Source of the DNA: Arcticibacter svalbardensis MN12-7
GTDB taxonomy: Bacteria; Bacteroidota; Bacteroidia; Sphingobacteriales; Sphingobacteriaceae
NCBI RefSeq assembly: GCF_000403135.1
Contig: NZ_AQPN01000068.1
Span: forward strand, 1 to 36,740
DNA: 36,740 nucleotides
Direction: 5' to 3'
Part shown: positions 16,490 through 24,608 of the stretch, piece after piece
How the letters are laid out: the number at the start of each line of letters is the position of its first letter
Position numbering within the stretch: the stretch's first letter is position 1
Notes under the pieces: generated by a model
What the model saw: the letters and a program-made list of their open reading frames with translations, nothing else
What the model was told of the DNA's origin: nothing
Database searches by the model: none
Made by a program: the position numbers and the translations under genes

Positions 16490-17761
16490 TTAACCCTTCA
16501 TTACCCCTATTTGATCACCTTTCCAATCCGGAAATAGGATCCTGTCATTGGAAATATGAAGATGTTTGTCGGCAACTTCACTAAATACACTCCTGAAATC
16601 TGTAGTTACAGCCAGATCCCTTCCATCTTCTAAGTTCTCCACTGCCAATGGTTTAACATCCCCGTGGATCAAACCTCCGTTCACATCATTTCCCAATATA
16701 AAATTGCAGGATGCACGTCCATGATCAGTTCCCCCGGTACCATTTTGATGTATGGTTCGTCCAAATTCAGTCATTGTCATAACTGTAACCTCATCCTGAT
16801 AAGCACTTAGATCATTCCAAAATGAGATCATACTGTTACTCAGATCTTCAACATTACGTGCAAATATCCCATTACCAGCACCTTGATTAAAGTGAGTATC
16901 CCAACCATTTGATTCAGCAAAGGCAACTTCCATACCTACATCCATTTTTATTAGCTGAGCTATCTGCTTCAGAGAATTACCTAAAGCAGAGGTAGGATAT
17001 ATGACATTATTCGCCGGCTTATAATTTTTAGTATCTGCTTTCTGCAACATCTTCATTGCTTCAAAACTTTCTTTTCCTGTATCTTTAAGCAGGCCTGATG
17101 CAGTTTGATCATACAAATCCTCAAAGCTTTTAGCTGCCAGATTAGCGCCTGCCTGATTACCTCTCATTTGTATGGCAAATTCCTGCAGGTTATTAATGGA
17201 AACGGATGGATTGTCGCCATAAAAAGAGCGTGGCATAGCAGACGTCAAACTCACTGCTGTAAATGGAGTAAGTGCATCATGCCCAAGCAAACCAACGGCA
17301 CGGTTCAACCATCCACTTGAGGTACCTTTATTAAAAGGAGTTCCCGATTCCATATAATCCTGTGCATCAAAATGTGACCGTGTCGTATTTGGCGATCCTA
17401 TCCCATGAACAATTCCCAACCGCTTTTCCCGGAACAAAGGTTCAAACCCCTGCATTGCGGGGTGCAAACCAAAGCGACCGTCCAGATCGATTAGTGAGTT
17501 CCCATTAGCATTCCTGGCAGCTGACATAAATAAGGTTGGCCGGGCTGCTTTCAGATACTCATCGGTAAATGGAGTTACTGCCATTAAACCATCCATTGCA
17601 CCTCGTTGAAATATGCAAACCAACGTTTTTTTCTTTTTATAAGGTGCCTGATACTTTGCACTTGCTGCGGCTTCCGCAATAAATGAAGGTATCCCACCCA
17701 TCAGACCAACCCCAAATAAGGCCAATCCACCCGATTTTAAAAAACCTCTTCTAGATACCAT
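16490..17761 (-). CDS. DUF1501 family protein, Tat-exported
   Basis: A 423-residue protein with a clear twin-arginine signal (SRRGFLK at residues 3-9, then a hydrophobic stretch ending in the Ala-rich FIAEAAASA), so it is folded before export. The body shows DUF1501 features: CIFQRGAMDGL near 49-59, a TRSHFDAQDYMESGT segment, the NGWDTHFNQG motif, and EFGRTIHQNGTGGTDHGR, which resembles metal-binding parts of alkaline-phosphatase-like and sulfatase-like folds. Its substrate is unknown. It starts 17 bp after the DUF1800 gene ends; the two families are almost always paired and probably act together outside the cytoplasm. Confidence 0.93.
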   Translation of the reverse strand: MVSRRGFLKSGGLALFGVGLMGGIPSFIAEAAASAKYQAPYKKKKTLVCIFQRGAMDGLMAVTPFTDEYLKAARPTLFMSAARNANGNSLIDLDGRFGLHPAMQGFEPLFREKRLGIVHGIGSPNTTRSHFDAQDYMESGTPFNKGTSSGWLNRAVGLLGHDALTPFTAVSLTSAMPRSFYGDNPSVSINNLQEFAIQMRGNQAGANLAAKSFEDLYDQTASGLLKDTGKESFEAMKMLQKADTKNYKPANNVIYPTSALGNSLKQIAQLIKMDVGMEVAFAESNGWDTHFNQGAGNGIFARNVEDLSNSMISFWNDLSAYQDEVTVMTMTEFGRTIHQNGTGGTDHGRASCNFILGNDVNGGLIHGDVKPLAVENLEDGRDLAVTTDFRSVFSEVADKHLHISNDRILFPDWKGDQIGVMKG

Positions 17762-17778
17762 ATCTTTTTTTTTAATGG

Positions 17779-19575
17779 TTAACGTCTTTGATATTCTGGA
17801 GAGCCTAAAATGACTCCTACTACCTGTGCCAGCATGGTCGAATTCCCTAATACTTTGGTCTTCACTTCGTCCTGATCCATGTCGGCTTGCGGTGCTGATA
17901 CTTTTGCACTTGCAACATCTACCTTTTTAATCAATTCCGGATCATTCAGCATAGGTGTTAGCCGTTTAATTGTGGCGGCCAAGTCACGATCAGGCATTAT
18001 AAGTTGACTATATATGCGTAAAGCTGCCTGTGCGCTCTCTGGCTCATGGTGATTATTAAGTGCGATTAAGTCAACCCGAACTCCAGGAATGCGTCCTGAT
18101 GCCAATGCCAAACCAAAATTCATCCGGTTTAGTAAAGCACCTGTATTGATCCAATATTGTCCCTTATCAGGAAAACCCGTTGGTGCCTGATAATAGTACA
18201 TTTTCTCGCCCATCCTGCTAATCCAGTTGAATAACTGATATGGCTGCTTAATGTCTGCATGAACACTTCGCACTGCTCCAATTGCCAGTTCAAAAGGTGA
18301 TTTTGTCTTTTCCCTCACAGACGTTGCGCTCCAAAACTCAGATGTAGTAACCATAGCTATTAATACCTGTTTAATGTCACCATCTTTATCCCTGAATACT
18401 TGCGCCATTTTATCAATAAGCTTTTCCGATGGATGATCACTTACAAAGCGGATTGCTATTTTCCCTGAAATAAACTTAGCTGTAGATGAATGATGTGCCA
18501 GCATATTGAGTAGTTGCTGGCCTTCCTGATACCCGCCGTCAGGTCCAAAAGAAGCACCCAAAACGGTCTTTACACTGTTATCATGACGATTAGGTGTAAA
18601 AAGAAAATCACCTTCATGAACAAATCCTGGTCGTTCTATTGGATTAGTATCAACTCCCATTGGATAAACCGTCCATCCCGTCAGAACCCGTGCCGCCTCA
18701 GTAACATCCAGCTGAGTATACCCTCCATCAACCCCCAGGGTATGCAACTCCATGACCTCACGTGCATAATTTTCATTTAAGCCCCTTGCGCTTTTAGGTT
18801 TCCGCATTTTCGCCATGGACATAGTTGAACCTGAGGTCACCTTAGTTCCAACACTACTAAAATTGTCCAAAAAATACAGCATTGCTGGTGATTGAGCGGT
18901 AGCCACTAACAAGTTACTGAATTTCCCCATGGCATTAGGCCGTATCACATCCCTTTCGTATGCAGGAATAAAGGCTGCACAATCATTCTTTGTTATAGAT
19001 ACATTAAAGTGGTTAAACCAAAAGCTGGTCATCACCTCCTGCAACTGATTTTTGCTGTAAGCAGCTCTTAATACTTTTTGACTAATAAATTGACGATACA
19101 GATCTTGCCTTGGCTTTAAACCATTATTCTGCATATATTGCTGTAAGACATCCCGATACACCTTCCCATCCTTTTTTACAGAATCCTTATCCACAGTACC
19201 ATCTTTTACTACCATGCGCAATATCTGTCCTTGATTCGGATATTTAGCTGCCACTTCCTTATTGCTTAGTGCTAATGCATCAAACGACGATAAGACTAAA
19301 TTCAATGAATCATCAGGGAGATCTCCAGACAGTTGATTTTGAAACCATTTTTCCAATCCAATCTTAACCACTTCATCAATTTCCCCTGGTGTAGCACCGT
19401 AAGTAAAACGACTCAATAAATGAGCGGCTGCCTGGCGCTCATTTAATCCAGCCTGTTTATAAGGAAATAAAAAAGTGTTTTTACTACTTTCTCTGTTCGA
19501 ATAGAACGAAGAAAATATAATAACGACGCTTATTATTGCGCAAAACCAAGTCAACTGTTTATATGTCGTTTTCAT
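17779..19575 (-). CDS. DUF1800 family exported protein
   Basis: A 598-residue protein with an N-terminal membrane segment or signal (WFCAIISVVIIFSSFYS). The DUF1800 domain is shown by AAAHLLSRFTYGATPGEIDEV near the start, SFWFNHFNVSITK, LNENYAREVMELHTLGVDGG, ARVLTGWT, and SPFELAIGAVRS. The family function is unknown; it is generally found beside DUF1501 proteins, as here. It is the first gene of a two-gene minus-strand operon, with a palindrome (19589-19604) just upstream of its ATG that may be an operator. The C-terminal residues after about 530 are lysine- and alanine-rich and less typical. Confidence 0.93.
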   Translation of the reverse strand: MKTTYKQLTWFCAIISVVIIFSSFYSNRESSKNTFLFPYKQAGLNERQAAAHLLSRFTYGATPGEIDEVVKIGLEKWFQNQLSGDLPDDSLNLVLSSFDALALSNKEVAAKYPNQGQILRMVVKDGTVDKDSVKKDGKVYRDVLQQYMQNNGLKPRQDLYRQFISQKVLRAAYSKNQLQEVMTSFWFNHFNVSITKNDCAAFIPAYERDVIRPNAMGKFSNLLVATAQSPAMLYFLDNFSSVGTKVTSGSTMSMAKMRKPKSARGLNENYAREVMELHTLGVDGGYTQLDVTEAARVLTGWTVYPMGVDTNPIERPGFVHEGDFLFTPNRHDNSVKTVLGASFGPDGGYQEGQQLLNMLAHHSSTAKFISGKIAIRFVSDHPSEKLIDKMAQVFRDKDGDIKQVLIAMVTTSEFWSATSVREKTKSPFELAIGAVRSVHADIKQPYQLFNWISRMGEKMYYYQAPTGFPDKGQYWINTGALLNRMNFGLALASGRIPGVRVDLIALNNHHEPESAQAALRIYSQLIMPDRDLAATIKRLTPMLNDPELIKKVDVASAKVSAPQADMDQDEVKTKVLGNSTMLAQVVGVILGSPEYQRR

Positions 19576-19588
19576 TTTCGCCTATTTT

Positions 19589-19604
19589 AATCATATCTAT
19601 GATT
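19589..19604. promoter_or_regulatory. 16-bp palindrome upstream of the DUF1800 gene
   Basis: AATCATA-TC-TATGATT has seven-base arms around a two-base centre and lies 13 bp before the start codon at 19575. A compact palindrome in this position suits a dimeric regulator. No regulator gene adjoins it, and chance cannot be excluded. Confidence 0.35.
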
Positions 19605-19784
19605 TTAAATAATGCAATAGGTTTAATCTTATTACATTTATTTGTTTTTCTAAATAAGTAGTTAGAAGGTCCTTTGTTTTGCTGGTATTCTTAGCTCTCT
19701 CATAAATCTGAATACCACTTAAAGACTTGGTGATATCAACTAAGAAAATATATATTTTGTTTATATTTAATAAAACTTCAGAAA

Positions 19785-20057
19785 ATGATCGATCAGAATG
19801 CATGCAGCCACATTAAGGCCATTAAAAAAGTTGTCGTAGGAAAGAACCGTATTTGCGAGGAATGCATCAAAATACAAGGCAGCTGGATGCATTTGCGCAC
19901 CTGTCAGACTTGTGGTCACACCCTTTGCTGTGATGCTTCTCCTCATAAACACATGACTAAACATTATCATGAAACCCAGCACCCAGTTATTGCTTCCGCT
20001 GAAAAGGGTGAACGCTGGCTTTGGTGTTACCCTGATGAACAGTTTGTCGACTATTAA
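19785..20057 (+). CDS. Stand-alone UBP-type zinc finger protein
   Basis: A 90-residue protein that is a single UBP-type zinc finger. Possible zinc ligands are Cys7, His9, Cys24, Cys27, Cys40, Cys43, Cys48/49, His56, His60 and His66. The core reads SWMHLRTCQTCGHTLCC, then KHMTKHYHETQHPV and RWLWCYPDE. In eukaryotic deubiquitinases and HDAC6 this domain grips the free C-terminal Gly-Gly tail of ubiquitin; the equivalents of the pocket Trp (Trp34) and a C-terminal aromatic (Trp80/Tyr82) are present. Such short proteins occur in many bacteria without a known ligand. It starts at ATG 19785, divergent from the DUF1800 gene, and is followed 85 bp later by the histidine kinase gene. Confidence 0.9.
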   Translation: MIDQNACSHIKAIKKVVVGKNRICEECIKIQGSWMHLRTCQTCGHTLCCDASPHKHMTKHYHETQHPVIASAEKGERWLWCYPDEQFVDY

Positions 20058-20092
20058 CCTATCTACCAGTATGAATCAAACGTTGATATGGA

Positions 20093-20108
20093 TATATTTG
20101 TATATTTG
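20093..20108 (+). promoter_or_regulatory. Tandem -7 boxes upstream of the histidine kinase gene
   Basis: TATATTTG occurs twice back to back (20093-20100 and 20101-20108), each a full match to the Bacteroidota TAnnTTTG element. The next gene starts at 20143, so either would give a leader of about 30 bases. No TTG box sits at the ideal spacing; the nearest is at 20083-20085, 15 bases before the second box. Confidence 0.42.
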
Positions 20109-20142
20109 AGAACATCTATTCATTCAACTTAAATTTAAGCCA

Positions 20143-21345
20143 ATGTCTCCTTTACCTTTAAGCAACAATGAAGAAGACAGATTAGCTGCACTCGAATCCT
20201 ATCATATTTTTGATACAGGTGAGGAAAAAGATTTCGATGCGCTAACTTCTTTAGCTTCAGCCATTTGTCAAATACCCATCGCGCTAATTACGTTTATTAA
20301 TGAAAAGCATCAGTGGTTTAAGTCACACCATGGAACAAATTTAACGGAAAATCTAAGAGAATTGTCGTTTTGTACACATGCCATTGCTTCAAGTGATGAA
20401 ATAATGATTGTACCTGATGCGGCATTAGACGAACGCTTTGCTGATAATCCAATGGTTACGGGCCCCACTAAACTTGCATTCTATGCCGGAGTGCCTTTAA
20501 TTAATGAAGATGGACACGCGTTAGGCACACTTTGTGTTTTAGATCAGCAAACTCATAACCTGTCAGTGGATCAGATTGAAGCATTAAAAACATTGGCCAA
20601 ACAGGTGGTGGACAAGATAGAACTGAGAAGAAAAATGCTGATTCTTGAAAGGACAAATCAGAACCTGTTGAATTCAAATATGATCATTCAGAAATTTGCT
20701 TCAATGGCGGCACATGATATTAAAAACCCGTTAAGCAGCATACTCTTGACTTCACAGGCCTTGAAGATCAGGCATGAGAAGATCCAGGATGATGGCTGTT
20801 TGAAATTAGTTGATATGAATATAAGTGCAACTAAAACGTTACTTGAACTAGTTGATGATATGCTGGCTTATTCCCAATCACCCTCTTTATTGTTAGAAAA
20901 AAAACAAAATTTTGAACTGAACAACATAATTTTGAAAGTGCTTGAACTAATCAGCATTCCAGAGAATGTCGAGATCATATTGCCGCAGGAAAGACATCAA
21001 TTACATCTATCTTTCATCGCTTTCGAGCAGATCATGATCAACTTATTGAGTAATGCAATCCGTTATAATAATAAGGAAAAGGGAACTATAAAAATCCGCT
21101 ATCAAGAAGATGAAGATTTCTATCGATTCGAAATTGAGGATAATGGCATAGGTATATCAGAACAATACCATGAAAAAATATTCGATAGCAACTTTACGTT
21201 AAAGATTGCGGACCGATATGATAATATGGGTTCAGGCATTGGATTATCAACCGTAAAAGATTTAATTTCTGCTTTAAAAGGAACTATCTATTTAGAATCT
21301 ACTCCAGGAGAAGGAACCACCTTTTTTATAACGATAAAAAAATAA
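20143..21345 (+). CDS. GAF-domain sensor histidine kinase
   Basis: A 400-residue soluble histidine kinase with no membrane segment. The GAF domain covers roughly residues 25-165 (FDALTSLASAICQIPIALIT, then FCTHAI, PDAALDERFADNPMV, FYAGVPLI and ALGTLCVLD). A HisKA dimerisation helix carries the H-box MAAHDIKNPLSS with the phospho-acceptor His191. The ATPase domain has N-box NLLSNAIRYNN, G1 DNGIGI and G2 GSGIGLST. It should sense a cytoplasmic signal through GAF and phosphorylate a response regulator, which is not encoded nearby. The EcsC gene begins 6 bp after its stop, so the two form an operon. Confidence 0.94.
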   Translation: MSPLPLSNNEEDRLAALESYHIFDTGEEKDFDALTSLASAICQIPIALITFINEKHQWFKSHHGTNLTENLRELSFCTHAIASSDEIMIVPDAALDERFADNPMVTGPTKLAFYAGVPLINEDGHALGTLCVLDQQTHNLSVDQIEALKTLAKQVVDKIELRRKMLILERTNQNLLNSNMIIQKFASMAAHDIKNPLSSILLTSQALKIRHEKIQDDGCLKLVDMNISATKTLLELVDDMLAYSQSPSLLLEKKQNFELNNIILKVLELISIPENVEIILPQERHQLHLSFIAFEQIMINLLSNAIRYNNKEKGTIKIRYQEDEDFYRFEIEDNGIGISEQYHEKIFDSNFTLKIADRYDNMGSGIGLSTVKDLISALKGTIYLESTPGEGTTFFITIKK

Positions 21346-21351
21346 ACAGAT

Positions 21352-22089
21352 ATGACATCCCACGAAGAGCAAGCATACAAAGAGTTACACATCTGGCAGC
21401 AGAAAATGCTAAAAAAGCCTTCAATTACGGATCGGTTATCCAAAAACATACAAGGTAAAATCAACAATCTGATCCCTGATAAAATTCATAAAGCAATTAC
21501 GCTGGCCATTGAAAATATGGTGAAAGCGGTTTTGTTTGGTTCCAAATTTACCACCAATAAGGCGCTGTCAGATACATCCTTACATTTACGGGAAGCTTAT
21601 GTCAAAAAGAAAATAGAATTTTATCAAAAAACAGCTACAGTTGAAGGGGCAGTTACCGGTGCCGGAGGCATTTTAACCGGTCTCGCCGATTTTCCCATCC
21701 TTATCGGTATAAAAATAAAGTTGTTGTTTGCAATTGCAGCGTTATATGGACATGATGTAAAAGATTACAAAGAAAGGCTTTATATTCTATATATCTTTCA
21801 ATTAGCTTTTTCGAGTCAGCAAAGACGTAACGAAGTGTATCAGATAATAGTGAACTGGCAGGGTTATAGTAATTCATTGCCTTATGATGTAGGTGAATTT
21901 GACTGGCGCATTTTCCAGCAAGAATACCGGGATTATATCGATCTTGCAAAAATGGCCCAGCTTATCCCTGTTATTGGTGCTGCTGTAGGAGCTATAGCCA
22001 ATTACAAATTGATCGCTATTTTAGGCGAAACAGCTATGAATTGCTACAGAATGCGTAAAGTAAGCCCTTTGAAAATTACCAATAGATAA
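21352..22089 (+). CDS. EcsC family protein
   Basis: A 245-residue protein matching the EcsC family: a mixed helical N-terminus, then VEGAVTGAGGILTGLADFPILIGIKIKLL around 98-127. The C-terminal half ends in LIPVIGAAVGAIANYKLI, two Gly/Ala-rich hydrophobic stretches that may insert into or lie on the membrane. EcsC was named from a Bacillus ABC-transporter operon, but the biochemical role of the family is not established. The gene is coupled to the upstream histidine kinase (6-bp gap) and converges on a small acidic gene 7 bp downstream, with no visible terminator between them. Confidence 0.88.
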   Translation: MTSHEEQAYKELHIWQQKMLKKPSITDRLSKNIQGKINNLIPDKIHKAITLAIENMVKAVLFGSKFTTNKALSDTSLHLREAYVKKKIEFYQKTATVEGAVTGAGGILTGLADFPILIGIKIKLLFAIAALYGHDVKDYKERLYILYIFQLAFSSQQRRNEVYQIIVNWQGYSNSLPYDVGEFDWRIFQQEYRDYIDLAKMAQLIPVIGAAVGAIANYKLIAILGETAMNCYRMRKVSPLKITNR

Positions 22090-22096
22090 AACGATA

Positions 22097-22369
22097 TTAA
22101 ACTTCTTCTTCCTCCTCTAAATACACCTCATGTACCAAGAACTTCACCAGTTCCATTCCTTCCAATAATTCCGAAATATCCTCCGAATGGATATTATGAA
22201 TCATTTCCCCTTCTTCAGGTATTTCCGAATTGGGAATAAGTTCAAAAGCACTGTATGGTGCAACCATTTCAACTTCAACCAATTTGATATAACTCACCCC
22301 ACTATCAATCCAATCCTGAAGGATTTCCGCACTAAATTCCACGTATCCTTTTTTAAGTTGCATTTGCAT
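22097..22369 (-). CDS. Small acidic hypothetical protein
   Basis: A 90-residue protein starting at ATG 22369, or at 22363 two residues later. It is strongly acidic with an EEEEEV tail and no signal peptide or membrane segment. Nothing in it matches a family I recognise. The predicted composition (alternating hydrophobic strands such as YIKLVEVEMV and LVKFLVHEVYL) suggests a small alpha/beta protein. It is judged to be real because it has normal composition, fills the gap between the EcsC and NTF2-like genes, and competing frames here look poor. Its function is unknown. Confidence 0.6.
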   Translation of the reverse strand: MQMQLKKGYVEFSAEILQDWIDSGVSYIKLVEVEMVAPYSAFELIPNSEIPEEGEMIHNIHSEDISELLEGMELVKFLVHEVYLEEEEEV

Positions 22370-22446
22370 GCCTTAAAGTTAAGGATAACTTCACCGACTC
22401 CTACCCTGTTTTCACCGAAAACTTCCTGCCGTTAGCCTAATACCTC

Positions 22447-22477
22447 TTTGCTGACATCAGTTCTCAGCCTACTTTTG
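22447..22477 (+). promoter_or_regulatory. Bacteroidota-type promoter for the NTF2-like gene
   Basis: TTTG at 22447-22450, then 19 bases, then TACTTTTG at 22470-22477. This matches the TTTG-N17-23-TAnnTTTG pattern in both boxes and spacing. Transcription would begin near 22482, leaving about 40 bases of A-rich leader before the ATG at 22524. This is the best promoter in the window. Confidence 0.75.
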
Positions 22478-22523
22478 AATCAACAAACAAAAGAAAAAAC
22501 AAAAACTCCCCAAAAACAACGTT

Positions 22524-22946
22524 ATGAAAACTCTAAAATCTCTAACAGCAGCAGTATTATTATTCGTATCAATCAGTGCATTTGCAGCAGACGAACCAGG
22601 CAATGAAAAGATGAACATGAATTATGCCTTAAAAACCTACATTCAGGCAGTAGCTAATGGACAGGTAAATGGATTCGCTGATGTATTGGACCGCGATGTT
22701 AAGTTCACTGTAACAGGCGGTAAAAAAGTAATCAACTACAATAAATCCGAAATGGTAACTTTTGCAAAACAGAATCAAAATATGCAGCAAAACTGTAGCA
22801 CAGATTATAATGTTGTTGAACTCAACGATGCTCAGGCTCTGGTAAAAGTGACCATGAAATATCCTGATTTTACTAAAGTGAACTTTGTTTCTCTTGCTAA
22901 TACCACTGAGGGATGGAAAATTACGAATGTAACCTCTTCTTTTTGA
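22524..22946 (+). CDS. Exported NTF2-like (lumazine-binding type) protein
   Basis: A 140-residue protein with a classical signal peptide (basic MKTLK, hydrophobic core, likely cut at SAFA-AD near residue 22). The mature part is an NTF2/SnoaL-like alpha+beta barrel: LKTYIQAVANGQVNGFADVLDRD is the typical N-terminal helix and turn, and EGWKITNVTSSF the usual final strand. It fits the lumazine-binding-like group common in Bacteroidota. The substrate is unknown. It is transcribed alone from the promoter at 22447-22477 and ends at the hairpin terminator at 22982. Confidence 0.8.
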   Translation: MKTLKSLTAAVLLFVSISAFAADEPGNEKMNMNYALKTYIQAVANGQVNGFADVLDRDVKFTVTGGKKVINYNKSEMVTFAKQNQNMQQNCSTDYNVVELNDAQALVKVTMKYPDFTKVNFVSLANTTEGWKITNVTSSF

Positions 22947-22981
22947 TGATTGTACCTAATCTAACTAAATTTCACATATAG

Positions 22982-23008
22982 CAAAAGACCCGAATTTCGG
23001 GTCTTTTG
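22982..23008. terminator. Bidirectional intrinsic terminator
   Basis: CAAAAGACCCGAA and its exact reverse complement face each other around a single T, forming a strong GC-centred stem with A and T tails on its two sides. It lies between the convergent NTF2-like and universal stress protein genes and can stop transcription from either direction. Confidence 0.9.
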
Positions 23009-23055
23009 TATTTTAATGAGATCATTCCAATTATAGAAAAGAAAATGCAGATTTC

Positions 23056-23889
23056 TTATTTTAAAATCAATACAGGCAAATTAGCATTTAGCGCTATTGC
23101 CTCAGAAATGCTTTTATGCGTAAGGGAGTAGAAAAAACTATGCTTTCCAGGAAGCGCTATAATCATTTGCACCTCGTTTTGTTCCTGAAATTGCAAAATT
23201 CCCTTTAAGATATTTTTATTTGATGAATAATATATATCATACTGATATTTTGACAATATATCTTCCAGCATGTCTTCATGCGCATCCTGCATATGTTTAT
23301 CGCCCGGAGCCACATTTAGCACCAATAACTTTGGATGAAGCCATAGATAAGTATGTCGTAAGTTTTTTAGTAAATTAACGGATGATACCGTAGAAAAGTC
23401 GCAAGGTACCAAAGCTCTTTCAATCGGCTGATAAGGCACATTGGATGGAACAATCAATACGGGAACTGTGCTCGTTTTTGCTATGTGAATAACCTGCGAC
23501 TCTACAAAACTATCATCCTCATCTGTTTCACAGCAAACACCTGCAATAATGAGGTCAGGTTGCTGCTCGTTGGAAAGCTGATTTAAGGCACGTGCTAAAG
23601 GCTCTTCACTGGTAATAGTTTCTACAATAACTCCGGTTTTTACTTTCGTTCTTAACCTTTGTGCAGTTAGTTGTAACTCAGCTTCCAGAATTGTCCTGTC
23701 TTCTGTCATGATTTTATCACTTACCTGAACATAATCGACTGAAGGGATACACTGGACATATATAGGAACATATAAACTCAGCAGTAGGATAATCCTTTCA
23801 TTTTCAGTGGCCGCACTAAAGGCAGTACCGTATTTGATGGCATTTTCTGCGGCAACAGAATGATCTACTGGTATGACAATTGTTTTCAT
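23056..23889 (-). CDS. Two-domain universal stress protein (UspA family)
   Basis: A 277-residue protein made of two UspA-like domains in tandem, roughly 1-147 and 153-277. The first opens with MKTIVIPVDHSVAAENAIKYG and ends in HIAKTSTVPVLIVPS; the second opens with ERALVPCDFS and ends in ALNANLPVLILK. The ATP-binding G-x2-G-x9-G loop is not clear in either half, as in many double-domain members from Bacteroidota. These proteins help cells in stress or starvation by unknown means. A TAACTTTG -7-like box lies about 90 bases upstream on the minus strand, and the transcript should end at the terminator at 22982-23008. Confidence 0.9.
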   Translation of the reverse strand: MKTIVIPVDHSVAAENAIKYGTAFSAATENERIILLLSLYVPIYVQCIPSVDYVQVSDKIMTEDRTILEAELQLTAQRLRTKVKTGVIVETITSEEPLARALNQLSNEQQPDLIIAGVCCETDEDDSFVESQVIHIAKTSTVPVLIVPSNVPYQPIERALVPCDFSTVSSVNLLKNLRHTYLWLHPKLLVLNVAPGDKHMQDAHEDMLEDILSKYQYDIYYSSNKNILKGILQFQEQNEVQMIIALPGKHSFFYSLTHKSISEAIALNANLPVLILK

Positions 23890-23976
23890 TTTTCTAAACT
23901 ATTAATCGGTTAAACAATAGTTAATGTTTAAAAATGTGTAACCTCATACTAAGATAATGAGGCATATAACTACATA

Positions 23977-23984
23977 CAAAGTTA
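23977..23984 (-). promoter_or_regulatory. Possible -7 element for the universal stress protein gene
   Basis: TAACTTTG on the minus strand matches TAnnTTTG, 88 bases before the ATG at 23889. A TTG box at the expected spacing is not visible. Between it and the gene lies an imperfect dyad (CCTCAT...ATGAGG, 23942-23962). Confidence 0.35.
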
Positions 23985-24105
23985 GCGTTATGCATTAAAT
24001 ATTTAAAAAATTCAAGCAAATGTGTCTGATATCACAGACGATGGATTTTCGTTTTTAAAATGGTTAATTATGGCGTACTATATTATTAATGTTACTTATA
24101 AATGG

Positions 24106-24134
24106 TGATAATGATATCAATTTGATTAATTTTG
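24106..24134 (+). promoter_or_regulatory. Operator-like dyad and -7 box upstream of the metal-uptake pair
   Basis: TGATA-ATGA-TATCA (24106-24119) is a dyad whose first ten bases from G24107 equal the start of the classical Fur box. TAATTTTG follows at 24127-24134 as a -7 match. A Fur/Zur-type repressor bound here would block the promoter. No TTG box is at standard spacing, so the assignment is tentative. Confidence 0.4.
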
Positions 24135-24143
24135 CGCTTAGAA

Positions 24144-24485
24144 TTGAAAAACAAACACTCCTATATCAAACGGGCTGTTGCCCTATTCTTGCTTTGTGTA
24201 TTTGCTATAGCACTTACGCCATGGAGTTCTTTTCATCATCATGAAAAGGAGGAGAAGTATTGCGGTGTAAATGGAAAATTCTGTTCGCATAAAATACATG
24301 TTAAAAGTCAGGTACATTCCTGTTTAATTTGTTCAGCCCATTTTATCAAGGATTATTGCTTTCCAAATAAACTGGTATTTAAAGTTAATCTGCAATGTAC
24401 TATTCTTGTAAAAACCTTTGCCACTACACCCGCCTCTTATACTCTTTTAATTGGCACCTCTCTTAGAGGACCACCATTGGCCTGA
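24144..24485 (+). CDS. Small His/Cys-rich membrane or exported protein
   Basis: About 113 residues from TTG 24144 (MKNKHSYIKRAV); TTG 24132 is also possible, and no ATG or GTG exists in the frame. A hydrophobic segment (AVALFLLCVFAIALTPW) is followed at once by SFHHHEKEEKYC, then KFCSHK and SCLICSAHF. These clusters of His and Cys look able to hold a metal ion on the periplasmic side. I do not know a named family, but similar small proteins precede TonB-dependent receptors in Sphingobacteria. Its position 123 bp before such a receptor, behind a Fur-like dyad, suggests a part in metal sensing or capture. Confidence 0.65.
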   Translation: MKNKHSYIKRAVALFLLCVFAIALTPWSSFHHHEKEEKYCGVNGKFCSHKIHVKSQVHSCLICSAHFIKDYCFPNKLVFKVNLQCTILVKTFATTPASYTLLIGTSLRGPPLA

Positions 24486-24608
24486 TCATTCACAAACTTA
24501 TGAATCAATCCCTTTAGATGGTTGATGCTAAATTTATTTTGATTGATATGGATCTGGTAAAACGGATTGCTTATCAAACGATCATGCCCTATTTACATAA
24601 AATATTTT

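Noticed and set aside
19597-19803. A 68-residue frame on the minus strand upstream of the UBP finger gene
   Set aside because: It overlaps the start of the better-supported UBP gene, has unremarkable AT-rich composition and no recognisable domain.
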